From Dasytiphilus stammeri_L (lineage in GTDB: Bacteria > Pseudomonadota > Gammaproteobacteria > Enterobacterales > Enterobacteriaceae): DNA of 64,000 nucleotides. Below the pieces are notes generated by a model. That model searched no databases, was not told where the DNA came from, and was given only the letters and a program-made list of their open reading frames with translations. The stretch is from positions 372,001-436,000 of the forward strand of contig CP145871.1 in the NCBI GenBank assembly GCA_041941785.1, given 5' to 3'. Position 1 is the first letter of the stretch. Every line of letters starts with the position of its first letter. A program made the position numbers and the translations under genes. Shown in pieces: positions 38,336 through 49,536 of this stretch.

Positions 38336-39217
38336 ATGTGTAATATAAACCGAAAAAATTCGCTATTTTTGATAGATGGCACTTCCTATTTATATCGTGC
38401 TTACTATATTTTTCCTACCTTGACTAATAGTCGGGGTGAACCGACCGGTGCAATATATGGTTTTATGAATATGATCCATAGATTTTTACATCGATATAAT
38501 CCTACTTATATGTTAGTAGCATTTGATGATAAAGGAAAAACATTTAGACACGAGTGGTTTAAAGCATATAAATTACATCGTTCCCAGATGCCCCAAGTAC
38601 TCTGTGATCAAATAGAACCTTTATATGAATTGATAAGATGTATGGGGATTGCGATCCAGGTAGAAGCAGGCGTAGAAGCCGATGACGTAATTGGAACCTT
38701 AGCCAAAAAAGCGGAAAAACAAGGACATATCATATATATCAGTACCAATGATAAAGATTTTGCGCAACTAGTGACTACCAATATAAAAATTATGAATTCT
38801 CATAATTTTATTTTGGGACCACAGGAAGTATTCCTTAAATATGGTGTGAAACCAGATTTTATTACTGATCTTATCGGCTTAATGGGAGATTATTCGGATA
38901 ATATTCCCGGAGTTCCAGGAATAGGAATTAAAACAGCCCAAAAACTTTTACAAAATATAGGTAGCTTAAAGGAAATTTTTTATAATCTAGATAAAATTGA
39001 AAATATCATACCTTATCGTAAGGCAAAAAAAATTATAAATAGCTTAAAAAAACATCAAGAAGTTGCTTGGCTTTCTCGCAAACTTGCCACTATCATCACC
39101 GATGTAAAAATAGGAACTAATTATGAACATATGGCAGTAACCGAACCAAATCATGAACAATTGCAGGCATTATTCAGCTATTATGAATTTTACAATTTGT
39201 TTCACTGGTATAGTTAA
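38336..39217 (+). CDS. polA: DNA polymerase I 5'-nuclease domain as a separate protein
   Basis: 293-residue flap endonuclease/5'-3' exonuclease equivalent to residues 1 to about 290 of E. coli PolA. All metal-binding aspartates are visible: FLIDGTSYLYRAYY, VAFDDKGKTFR, GVEADDVIGTLA, STNDKDFAQLV and GLMGDYSDNIPGVPGIG. It ends with TAA in the linker between nuclease and Klenow domains. The next gene encodes the rest of PolA in another frame, 85 bases downstream. Probably functional in RNA primer removal. The start ATG is 32 bases after dsbA. Confidence 0.93.
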   Translation: MCNINRKNSLFLIDGTSYLYRAYYIFPTLTNSRGEPTGAIYGFMNMIHRFLHRYNPTYMLVAFDDKGKTFRHEWFKAYKLHRSQMPQVLCDQIEPLYELIRCMGIAIQVEAGVEADDVIGTLAKKAEKQGHIIYISTNDKDFAQLVTTNIKIMNSHNFILGPQEVFLKYGVKPDFITDLIGLMGDYSDNIPGVPGIGIKTAQKLLQNIGSLKEIFYNLDKIENIIPYRKAKKIINSLKKHQEVAWLSRKLATIITDVKIGTNYEHMAVTEPNHEQLQALFSYYEFYNLFHWYS

Positions 39218-39302
39218 TAAGTTAAAATCGTAATAATTATATATATGGACGAAGATAATGTAGGTAGACTACTAAGATAGATGTATATGAAGCAGGTATT
39301 GG

Positions 39303-41126
39303 GTGGAAAAGAGTTTACTAATGGAGAGTAATGTCATACTTATTGATGAAAAAACATTTTGTTCATGGAAAACAAAACTTGAACAAGCATCTTTATTAGC
39401 ATTTAATATTCATATTGAGTTCTCTAGAAAGAAAGCAGAATTAATGGGATTTTCTTTTGCTATCAATCCGGGGGAAGCAATTTATTTTCCTGTATCTTAT
39501 CCTTCCATATCTCCTCGCAAGATATCGACTCGAGTAGAAGTATTTTCTCATTTAAAATTAATTTTAGAAAATGAAAAAATTTCCAAAATATGCTCTTCTT
39601 TCACGGAAAGTAATAAACTACTTAAATATTATGGAATTGAAATAAAAGGCATAATTTTTGATATTATGTTAGAATCATATGTGCTGGAAAGTGTTAAAAA
39701 CAGGAGAAGAAATTTAAAGTCGCTGGTTCATCGTTGGTTACAAGGTGTAAATCATTCCTTTAAAGAAGAAAAAGTGTTCAGAAGTACCAATAATAGAGAT
39801 CCTGCAATAGAACAGCAGCGGAACTCCGCATTAGAGTCAGACATTATATTACAACTGCATTTGAAAATGTGGCCTCTTATTTCTCGAGACTTAGTCCTAA
39901 AAAACATATATGAACATATAGAAAGACCTTTATTAAAAGTTCTTTTTCGTATGGAGTCTCATGGAATTTTGATAGACACCCATTTTCTTTCATCCTATTC
40001 AGCTGAATTATCTCATCGCTTGCATCAATTGGACAAACAAGCTTATAAAATAGCTGGTACATCCTTTCAGTTGTCTTCTCCCCACCAAGTGCAGAAAGTA
40101 CTGTTTGAACAACATGACATTTTACGTCTGAATAATCTACCGAGTGAAAGAGCTTATATAAATACGAAAGTTCTTCTAAAACTAGCAGGAAAGTATTCTT
40201 TACCTAAAATAGTTATCGAATATCGCCAGGTCACTAAACTAAAGCATTCCTATACCGATAAATTACTGCACATGATAAATTTTACCAGCGGTAGATTACA
40301 TACTTGTTATCATCAAACTCTTACCACCACGGGGCGTCTTTCTTCAAGTCACCCAAACTTACAAAATATACCTGTTCATAGTTCCCAAGGACGAAAAATT
40401 CGCCAATCATTTATTGCATCCTCCGGCTACGATCTGATAACCGCAGACTATTCTCAAATAGAATTACGTATTCTCGCTCATTTATCTCAAGAAAAAAATT
40501 TAATAAAATCCTTTCTTAATCACGAAGATCTGCATTCTATCACCGCTTCTAATATTTTTAACATTGCGTTAAAAAAAGTAACACAAGCACAACGCCATCG
40601 AGGAAAAATAATTAACTTTGGAGTAATATATGGAATGAGTGCTTTTGGATTGTCACAACAGCTAAATATTTCCCTGACAGATGCTCAGAATTATATTAAT
40701 TTATATTTTCAACATTATCCTAATATTCGGACATATATGCAAAACATTAAAATTCAGGTTCAAAAGACTGGATATGTTAATACCATAACTGGAAGAAAAA
40801 TCTATATTCCGAGCATCTTTTCTAAAAATAATGTGCGACGAAATACTGCATTTCGGACTGCAATCAATGCTCCAATGCAAGGTACAGCTGCGGATATTAT
40901 TAAGCAGGCTATGATAGTAGTAGATCAGTGGATAAAAAATAAAAATAATTCTGTTAGAATGTTGATGCAAGTTCATGATGAATTATTATTTGAAGTACCC
41001 GAGGGGGCATGGAAGGAGGCATCCTATGAGATACGAGATCTTATGGAAAATCACATTAGGATACGCTTGAATGTTCCTCTAATTGTTAATATAGGGAGAG
41101 GACATAATTGGGCACAAGCTCATTAG
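39303..41126 (+). CDS. polA: DNA polymerase I Klenow-like fragment, proofreading site inactivated
   Basis: 607 residues matching E. coli PolA from about 325 to its end. Polymerase motifs are intact: DYSQIELRI (Asp382), O-helix Arg431/Lys435/Tyr443 in RHRGKIINFGVIYG and VHDELLFEV (Asp559). In the 3'-5' exonuclease domain the four catalytic acids of E. coli (D355, E357, D424, D501) align to Asn35, His37, Ser103 and Glu178, so proofreading should be lost. Possible starts are GTG 39303 and ATG 39321, both with modest upstream signals. Unbroken codons over 1.8 kb argue for a maintained gene rather than a decaying 3' half. Confidence 0.92.
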   Translation: MEKSLLMESNVILIDEKTFCSWKTKLEQASLLAFNIHIEFSRKKAELMGFSFAINPGEAIYFPVSYPSISPRKISTRVEVFSHLKLILENEKISKICSSFTESNKLLKYYGIEIKGIIFDIMLESYVLESVKNRRRNLKSLVHRWLQGVNHSFKEEKVFRSTNNRDPAIEQQRNSALESDIILQLHLKMWPLISRDLVLKNIYEHIERPLLKVLFRMESHGILIDTHFLSSYSAELSHRLHQLDKQAYKIAGTSFQLSSPHQVQKVLFEQHDILRLNNLPSERAYINTKVLLKLAGKYSLPKIVIEYRQVTKLKHSYTDKLLHMINFTSGRLHTCYHQTLTTTGRLSSSHPNLQNIPVHSSQGRKIRQSFIASSGYDLITADYSQIELRILAHLSQEKNLIKSFLNHEDLHSITASNIFNIALKKVTQAQRHRGKIINFGVIYGMSAFGLSQQLNISLTDAQNYINLYFQHYPNIRTYMQNIKIQVQKTGYVNTITGRKIYIPSIFSKNNVRRNTAFRTAINAPMQGTAADIIKQAMIVVDQWIKNKNNSVRMLMQVHDELLFEVPEGAWKEASYEIRDLMENHIRIRLNVPLIVNIGRGHNWAQAH

Positions 41127-41799
41127 ATTACAATTAATTTCATTCTTATCGTCCTAATCAGATATTCAGTGTGAGTTGCAGTTTATCTATGCGTACTCTC
41201 TTCCGTGAAGAAAATATTTATACTTGAACAGAATTCTTAAATAAAAATCTTCACGTAATATGTGCAGCGTTTTGCTCTGGAATTATCGAGATTCCTTATG
41301 GGATTGAGAAAGTTATGCTAACTAATATGAGGTTATGCTTCTCTAATTGTCTGAGAAAATGACGTAGATCCCTAAAAAGTACTACCCCCCCTGAAGACAG
41401 GGATGATTTTGCAAATATGTCTTCCATCTATTATCTTGAAAGATATATTTTAGTTTTTTATTTACTTGAACATAGCCATATCCGGAAAAATCCAGTAACC
41501 TACATTGGAAAAAAATTTTAAAGATTTTAATTAGTTTATTAGTCCAACCTGGAGTTTTGCTAATTTTAGCTAAATATTTTTGATTAGTGAGCGTATTTAT
41601 CTAGATTTGCCAACATTAGAAAATCCTATAAAGGATCCTTCACTTCCTATATCCGTGGTAAGATATTCCAAATCAGGGGCACTGAGAAGAAAAGGAGTAG
41701 TTTTATAATTATTCATTCTAAAAATGATTGACGATAAGTAAAATTCTTTTATCTTAAAACAGAGCCATTATCCAGTTAAGAAGCTGTGCACTCACAAAT
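41127..41799. other. Non-coding stretch after polA
   Basis: About 670 bases. In E. coli spf, engB, hemN and glnLG lie between polA and glnA. I see no Spot 42-like RNA and no recognisable protein relic; the stretch appears fully eroded. Confidence 0.5.
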
Positions 41800-42801
41800 A
41801 AAACGGTAGAAGTTCGAAGTTACGGTATTAGTTGTCAATTTTCGAACTCCGGAGGTTAATAGAGGCTTCAATAGCATCATGAGTAAAAACTTCGTCCTCT
41901 CATGAGATATTCACGGTATTCATCCAAGGCACCACATAGTACTGATTCTTCCAACGAATAAGCCTTTCACGGATGAATCTTATTGATAATTCCATTAATT
42001 TCAGCCATTAATAATGCTGAGAAAGATAAATAAGGATTATTAGACGGATCTAGAAAATACACTTCAATACGACGACGTGCTTATTGTGAACTGCTAACCA
42101 TGGATTGGTATCCGAATTGATGCAGAACGATTATGGAAGAAAGAAGCTAACATTATTACAGGATCCTCATAACCGGGATGAGACGTTTATAACAATTAAG
42201 AGGGAAATTATTAGATAAAGCATTTATGGATTTATCATGTTTAATGATTACTCCGATATAAAATTTGTTCTGATAGAACCGCATATTAGTTTTCCGTACA
42301 AATATTTATATTATTTTTATATAGCGATATATGACAATGCATCTCACATCCATTATTTTATAGTCGGAATGATCATCCTAATTATCTTGTTCGTTCTTTT
42401 TATTATGATTCCAAGTTTCTTCAATATCATTAAGTGATATAGAGTAACCTGATGGATCACGGTAAAAAAAATGACGTCGGCAAGCAAAAAACATTCTGGT
42501 TCTTGACCAAAATAAATGCATCGGGTCTTTCGAAGTGACGCAACTAATCTTCGGTATGCTTTGCAATAAAATAAACCTGAGATCTCGTTGAGACCTTTTT
42601 TTTATTAGGTTCCAGTATGTAGATTGTAGTAGGTAAAAATGATCTAGCACCGCAGTAATTTTATTACCATATCAGATTCATTGATATCTTGCCCACCTGC
42701 TATAGAAGATCCATCAAACATTTGACCTTCATTAAATAAGTAATTGAGGATGATAGTAACGTGCTGTTCTTTACCATCGTTCAAAGATGTTCAGCAGACA
42801 T
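41800..42801 (-). pseudogene. glnA: glnA pseudogene (glutamine synthetase)
   Basis: The minus strand begins ATG-TCT-GCT-GAA-CAT (MSAEH, identical to the E. coli GlnA start) at 42801. It then jumps to DGKEQHVTI, NEGQMFDGSSIAG and INESDMV (42667-42785), SLNDIEETWN (within 42378-42650), ARRRIEVYFLDPSNNPYLSF with ALLMAE (41999-42080) and VFTHDAIEASI (41835-41899). Fragments are in different frames with deletions; about 1,000 of roughly 1,410 bases remain. The polA-glnA order of E. coli is kept. Glutamine synthesis by this route is lost. Confidence 0.94.
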
Positions 42802-42880
42802 ATCTTATTTGGAATGATATTGTTAGGGATTATGCTTCTTACATTTTTCCCCTGCTCTCTTACACGAGTTAACTTAAATG

Positions 42881-42964
42881 TACCCGGAGCGGGAGTTGAA
42901 CCCGCATAGCCATCAGGCCGAGGGATTTTAAGTCCCTTGTGTCTACCTATTCCACCATCCGGGC
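42881..42964 (-). tRNA. leuZ: tRNA-Leu(TAA)
   Basis: Acceptor arms GCCCGGA/TCCGGGT, anticodon TAA in the loop CTTAAAA, long variable arm, T-loop TTCAACT. Close to E. coli leuZ. Discriminator A; CCA not encoded. It follows tRNA-Cys on the same strand, as in the E. coli glyW-cysT-leuZ transcript. Confidence 0.95.
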
Positions 42965-42981
42965 AAGGTTATATTATAATA

Positions 42982-43052
42982 AGGCGCGTCCCGGACTTGA
43001 ACCGAGGTATACGGATTTGCAATCCGCTGCATAACCACTCTGCCAACGCGCC
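42982..43052 (-). tRNA. cysT: tRNA-Cys(GCA)
   Basis: Acceptor arms GGCGCGT/ACGCGCC, anticodon GCA in TTGCAAA, discriminator T (U73, the Cys identity base). CCA not encoded. Seventeen bases separate it from tRNA-Leu(TAA). glyW, which precedes cysT in E. coli, is not seen upstream. Confidence 0.95.
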
Positions 43053-43932
43053 AGAAGATAATATATAATAAGTCCTTACTTAAGTTAAGTAAGATAAGAT
43101 GCAATTTGAATTGCATTCAAATGGTTTGATCTCTTTAGTCAATAAAATAAATTATTATTTATTACCGCCTCTTAATTTCTTAAGGTGTTGGAAATTTTTC
43201 ATCTAGATCCGTTTAGTAGGATTGTATATTTATTGCAATAGATACACATAGAGTAAAAAAATGAATCAAAATAGTGCGTTAACAATATTAATTTACAACT
43301 ATTCTCCTTTATCATAATGACACTCAAAAAATTTAGATGTCCTGATTTTTATTTTGTCTCTCTTCATCCTGCAGTCATTTGTATTCATTTCTTCAGGCAT
43401 GGTATAATACGATCAAGATAAATCAAAAGTACATAAAGGGTCTGTAGCTATAATTCCTGTTCTTAACTCTCTTCCTCCATATCCAGTCATAATAAATGAT
43501 ATTATTTTATAAGCACTACTGCTATCAGCATAGCATATCTTCTTTTAAGAAAGTATCTTCATCTCAGTAATTTTAGACCACAACTACCACCTATAACTAC
43601 CAGCTCTCATTCCAGATGAAATAGGATGTGTTCGCATTCTTTCTTTGATATATTTAATAATTTTTTTTCGACATATTATTTTCTTTCCCTCCGATATTAG
43701 TCGTTACCTAACGTGTTGTTGTGAAGTAATGTTAATGTTTCCTTCCAGACATTATTGTCAGGATATACATATCTGGACGTAGTAGTTAGAGGGCAATTAT
43801 TTATTTTTTAAATCATTATTAAACATAATTTCTCCTGAAGAGAATCTTTTTAACAAAAGATACTATTATAGTATAAGAAGAGTATAAGACTAAAGGCGTA
43901 AAATGAATACAGAAAATCTCAGGATAGCCACT
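43053..43932. other. Non-coding stretch between tRNA-Cys and priA
   Basis: About 880 bases without a credible gene. On the minus strand, between about 43400 and 43660, short coding-like pieces appear in shifting frames (for example HPISSGMRAGSYR and YGGRELRTGIIATDP). They suggest a pseudogene whose parent I could not identify. E. coli has cytR, ftsN and hslVU downstream of priA; none of these is recognisable. Confidence 0.4.
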
Positions 43933-46143
43933 TTAGTTCTCGATTGGATCTACATCAACTGACCACTGAACTGTTTTTAGAAGGGGTAAATTATGAAAGA
44001 TAGGAAGATAAGATTGAATAATCTGTTGTAATTTTAAACGTGAAGAATGCTGCAATAACAATTGCCACCGATATTTTCCACTCCGTTTTGCTTGCAAAGC
44101 AGGCACTGGACCCAAAAGTAAGAAATTTGTATCTTTTAACCTAATTGAATCTAGAATATGACGAAAGCTATTGAGAAATAAAAAGGCTTTAGAACTCTCG
44201 TGATACTCTGCGCGAATTAAAACATGATTACTATAGGGAGGAAGAAGAAAAATTTGACGTTCCTTTAAGGCGGCATTAGCAAATGATTGATATCCCTTAT
44301 TTAATAGGGTTTGTAATAAAGGATGATTAGGATGATATGTTTGGAGAAACACTTCACTATATTTATTCCGACCGGGGAAACGATTCGCGAGCTGAGTATA
44401 GAGTTGTGCAAACCGTTCAGTAGAACGAAAATCCGCGGAAAACAAAGCTCCATCAACATCTACTAATGCTACTAAGGTCACCTCTGGAAAATGATGCTGT
44501 ACTTTATTAATAATCATTTGTGTACCTAATAAAATTCTTGCTCCTCCTTTCCGTATTTCTGATAAAGAACATTTTATAGGATTATTTACTGTATCACGAT
44601 CAATACGAGATAATGGTATTGTAGGAAATAATTTTCGTAGTTGCTGTTCTAGTTGTTCTGTACCTACACCTAGAGAAATAATGTAAGTAGAACCGCATTC
44701 ATTACAGTGCAATGGTATTTTGCGACCACTACCACAGTAATGACATAGCAATTGTTGATTATGTTGATGTAATGTATAAGAATGATCACACTGATAACAC
44801 TCAGCTCTCCAACCACATTCTCGACATCCAATAGATGATGCATAACCTCTTCGATTTAAAAAAAGTAGCACTTGATTGTTATATTGTAAATGTTGAGAAA
44901 TTTTTTCTATTAGCATTTTAGATAAACTTGATTTTACTTTTAAACCTCTCAAATCAATGATATGTTGAGTATATAAACGTTTTTTTTCGTTATGGGTGCT
45001 AAGATAGAAATGTTTATATTTTCCTATTTTAACATTATATAATGTTTCTAGGGTAGGAGTAGGAGAAATCATTAAGATAGGAATCTGTGCTTCTTTAGCG
45101 AGCACTACGGCTAAATCACGTGCCTGATAACACCATCCATATCGCTGTTTATAAGAACTGTCGTGTTCCTCGTCAATTACTATAATTCCTAAACACGCAA
45201 AAGAAGTGAAGATAGCAGAACGGGTACCAATAATAATAGCTACTTCCCCTTTTCGTGCTTTTATCCAAATGTTCAAACGATCATAATTATTAAGACTCGA
45301 ATGCACTATTTCTATAGGAACGTTAAAGTGATGTCGAAACAGCGCAATAGTTGGGGAGGTTAAACATATTTCTGGTACTAATACCAATACCTGACGGCCC
45401 TTCGCTAGGATATGGTCTATTATATTTAGATAAACTTTAGTTTTACCCGAACCCGTTAATCCTTCTATTACCCAAACATTAAAAGAATTGCTTTTATTCC
45501 GTATAGTATCAATAGCTATTTTTTGATCATAATTTAAACCTAAATTATCTCTCGGTCTTGAAACATTCTGATTCCAGTTAATATCTGGGAATATTTTTTG
45601 CACCGATAATTTACATAATTTTTTTTTCTGTAATGCTTGTAAAGTTCTTTTTTTTAAATGATATTTAAAAAGATCTAGATCATTAATTTCTTTTATTTTT
45701 AGTATTGCTAAAGCTTGTTGTTGTTTGGGTTTTTTTTTGAAATTTTCCAGGAGTGCGGTACGACCTATATCGGTGATTTCCCATTTTACTCCGATCGGAA
45801 TGCTAGTAGAATAACCGACTCTTAATAATTTTGGAATAGCATAAAATATAATTTCTCCGACAGGATAATGATAATACTCTGCTGACCAGAGTAAAAGACG
45901 CCATAATGAAGAAGTAAAGAGAGATTGTTTATCTAAAATTTTATTAATATATCTTAATTTTTCCTTAGGACGATCAGATTGAGACTGAATGTCGACTACT
46001 ATTCCGAGAAGATTACGTTTCCCAAAAGGTACGAACACTCGTGATCCCACACCAACATAAATATCTGCTGGTAAAAGATAATCAAAATATTGCATAATAG
46101 GAAGAGATAAAACAACTCGAATTATCCGCATAAAACATCTCAT
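43933..46143 (-). CDS. priA: Primosomal protein PriA with degenerate helicase motifs
   Basis: Replication restart factor that recognises stalled forks and loads DnaB. 736 residues (E. coli 732), colinear throughout. Walker A GLTGSGKTK (228-236) and IDEEHD (323-328) are kept, as are eight zinc-binding cysteines (440-483) and the fork-binding N-terminus (FDYLLP). Helicase motifs III, V and VI are altered: GSATPALETL becomes ISPTPTLETL, AKGHHFP becomes INKVQHHFP, and AGRAGRAGKQGE becomes ANRFPGRNKYSE. This suggests loss of unwinding with retained restart function. Start could also be Met5. Divergent from rpmE as in E. coli. Confidence 0.94.
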   Translation of the reverse strand: MRCFMRIIRVVLSLPIMQYFDYLLPADIYVGVGSRVFVPFGKRNLLGIVVDIQSQSDRPKEKLRYINKILDKQSLFTSSLWRLLLWSAEYYHYPVGEIIFYAIPKLLRVGYSTSIPIGVKWEITDIGRTALLENFKKKPKQQQALAILKIKEINDLDLFKYHLKKRTLQALQKKKLCKLSVQKIFPDINWNQNVSRPRDNLGLNYDQKIAIDTIRNKSNSFNVWVIEGLTGSGKTKVYLNIIDHILAKGRQVLVLVPEICLTSPTIALFRHHFNVPIEIVHSSLNNYDRLNIWIKARKGEVAIIIGTRSAIFTSFACLGIIVIDEEHDSSYKQRYGWCYQARDLAVVLAKEAQIPILMISPTPTLETLYNVKIGKYKHFYLSTHNEKKRLYTQHIIDLRGLKVKSSLSKMLIEKISQHLQYNNQVLLFLNRRGYASSIGCRECGWRAECYQCDHSYTLHQHNQQLLCHYCGSGRKIPLHCNECGSTYIISLGVGTEQLEQQLRKLFPTIPLSRIDRDTVNNPIKCSLSEIRKGGARILLGTQMIINKVQHHFPEVTLVALVDVDGALFSADFRSTERFAQLYTQLANRFPGRNKYSEVFLQTYHPNHPLLQTLLNKGYQSFANAALKERQIFLLPPYSNHVLIRAEYHESSKAFLFLNSFRHILDSIRLKDTNFLLLGPVPALQAKRSGKYRWQLLLQHSSRLKLQQIIQSYLPIFHNLPLLKTVQWSVDVDPIEN

Positions 46144-46285
46144 AATAAATTATATAATTCGTGTTATATAACCTTATAATTATAACATAATTAGATCGTA
46201 ACTAAAGATTTATGTTTTGTAGATTTTTATTTTATAAACACTTTTAAAAACTTAATTTTAGTGCTCTAAGAGAGAGATTCCTTAT

Positions 46286-46492
46286 ATGAAAAAAAATATT
46301 CATCCAAATTACACTAAACTCACGGCAGTTTGTTCATGTGGCAATGTCATTCAGACTAGTTCTACTATAGGTCATGATTTGACTTTAGATGTTTGTGGTA
46401 AATGCCATCCATTTTATACCGGACAACAACGAATAGTAGATACCGGTGGACGGGTTGAAAAATTTCAGAAAAGATTTAAAATTCCGAGATAA
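46286..46492 (+). CDS. rpmE: 50S ribosomal protein L31
   Basis: 68 residues (E. coli 70) starting MKKNIHPNYTKLTAVCSCGN. The zinc-binding form is indicated by four cysteines (CSC and CGKC). GHDLTLDVCGKCHPFYTG and GGRVEKFQKRF match E. coli L31. Upstream GAGAGAG provides a ribosome binding site. It is the last protein gene before the 16S locus. Confidence 0.97.
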   Translation: MKKNIHPNYTKLTAVCSCGNVIQTSSTIGHDLTLDVCGKCHPFYTGQQRIVDTGGRVEKFQKRFKIPR

Positions 46493-46757
46493 AGATAAAA
46501 TTGAAAATTATCGATAAAAACTTGATGCTTAACTATTATTCATCTAGTTATATAATATAATTTCCTAAAATTCTTGCTATCTCCTCACAATATAGTATAT
46601 TGTTCTGATTGACTTTTTTGACAAGAAGGAATTTAGTAAAAAATTTGAATGTGCACTGACGGAGTGTGAGATAAGTTCTGTTAAAAGTTTTAATAGAATT
46701 AATAGATTGGAGTGCTTACCTCACTAAGTATAAAAAATTTTATGGGGTAATAAAATT
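46493..46757 (+). promoter_or_regulatory. 16S rRNA leader and candidate promoter
   Basis: 265 bases between rpmE and 16S. TTGACT (46609-46614), followed 16 bases later by an A+T-rich hexamer near 46631, and the wording TTGACTTTTTTGACAAGAAG, recall an E. coli rrn P2 promoter, but the -10 is poor. I could not point to a convincing boxA. The transcription start is unknown. Confidence 0.35.
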
Positions 46758-48307
<1,550 letters not shown>

Positions 48308-48351
48308 AAATTAATGAGCATTCCGTTCAGTGCACATCCAAATGAGGACTT

Positions 48352-48425
<74 letters not shown>

Positions 48426-48444
48426 TCAATCAGATTTCTAAGAA

Positions 48445-48520
48445 GGGGCTATAGCTCAGTTGGTAGAGCGCCTGTTTTGCACGCAGGAGGCCAGCGGTTC
48501 AAATCCGCTTAGCTCCACCA
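48445..48520 (+). tRNA. alaT: tRNA-Ala(TGC)
   Basis: GGGGCTATAGCTCAG start, anticodon TGC in TTTGCAC, acceptor GGGGCTA/TAGCTCC, CCA encoded. Second spacer tRNA after 16S. The downstream 23S gene expected in a standard operon is absent. Confidence 0.97.
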
Positions 48521-48522
48521 CA

Positions 48523-48545
48523 ACTTACAACAGTAAGTAATTTTA
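48523..48545 (+). terminator. Possible terminator of the 16S-Ile-Ala transcript
   Basis: ACTTAC, loop AACA, GTAAGT form a six-pair hairpin directly after tRNA-Ala, followed by AATTTTAT. It is weak by composition but placed where the truncated rRNA transcript should end. Confidence 0.4.
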
Positions 48546-48666
48546 TAAAAATAATGTCACTCTGCTCATAAGTAAGAGAATAACTACATAGATAGGATTT
48601 TCTGATAATCGATAATCTATAACATCAGTGAATGATAAAAGAGGAGATTTTTTTCTTTTTAATTGT

Positions 48667-49536
48667 TCAAGTTAAAAGTCGTTTAACGGCTTCACCTATT
48701 TGAGTAAGATTTCGGACTGTAGTAACACCAGCACTTTTCAGGTGATCAAATTTTTTCTCGGCTGTTTCCTCGCCATGCGCAATAATCGCTCCGGCATGTC
48801 CCATACGTTTTCCTGGAGGAGCAGAAAGACCCGCTATATATGCTACTACTGGTTTGGTAACGTATTCTTTTATATATATTGATGCTTCTTCTTCGGCACT
48901 TCCACCGATTTCTCCAATTAAAACTATTATTTTTGTTTGTGAATCATCTTGAAATAGTTTTATAATTTCTTTAAAATTAGTACCTGATATAGGATCCCCA
49001 CCAATTCCAACACAAGTAGATTGTCCATATCCTAGATCACTAGTCTGCTTGACCGCTTCATAAGTTAATGTTCCTGAACGAGATACTATGCCTACTGGTC
49101 CAGGCTGATGAATTTGAGTAGGCATAATTCCTATTTTACATTCGCCAGGGGTGATTATTCCAGGACAATTTGGACCAATCATACAGACGCCGGTTTCATT
49201 TAATTTTATTTTTATGAGCAGCATGTCTTGCGTGGGCATTCCTTCAGTAATGGTAACAATTAGCATAATTCCAGCTTCAATAGCTTCTAAAATGCTATCC
49301 TTGCAAAAGGGTGCAGGCACAAAAATTACAGATGTTGTGGCTCCGGTTTCTTCCACAGCTTCCCTAACAGTATTAAATACAGGGACACCTATATGTACTT
49401 GTCCTCCCTTACCTGGGGTAACCCCCGCAGTAATTTTAGTTCCATAAGATAACGAATGTGCAGAATGAATAGTACCTTGAATACCCGTGATGCCCTGACA
49501 TATGACCTTAGTATTTTTATTAATTAAAATGGACAT
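48667..49536 (-). CDS. sucD: Succinyl-CoA synthetase alpha subunit
   Basis: With SucC converts succinyl-CoA to succinate while making ATP or GTP. 289 residues, exactly the E. coli length. CoA-binding Rossmann fold N-terminus (TGIQGTIHSAHSLSYGT) and phosphohistidine in GHAGAIIAHG. The start lies inside the end of sucC (17-base overlap), suggesting coupled translation. Last gene of sdhCDAB-sucABCD. Confidence 0.97.
   Translation of the reverse strand: MSILINKNTKVICQGITGIQGTIHSAHSLSYGTKITAGVTPGKGGQVHIGVPVFNTVREAVEETGATTSVIFVPAPFCKDSILEAIEAGIMLIVTITEGMPTQDMLLIKIKLNETGVCMIGPNCPGIITPGECKIGIMPTQIHQPGPVGIVSRSGTLTYEAVKQTSDLGYGQSTCVGIGGDPISGTNFKEIIKLFQDDSQTKIIVLIGEIGGSAEEEASIYIKEYVTKPVVAYIAGLSAPPGKRMGHAGAIIAHGEETAEKKFDHLKSAGVTTVRNLTQIGEAVKRLLT

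Noticed and set aside
41127..41799. Possible Spot 42 RNA downstream of polA
   Set aside because: E. coli has spf here, but no matching sequence or terminator hairpin is visible.
42237..42437. 66-codon hydrophobic frame
   Set aside because: Lies opposite the glnA relic; hydrophobicity comes from A+T-rich antisense sequence, and there is no homology or ribosome site.
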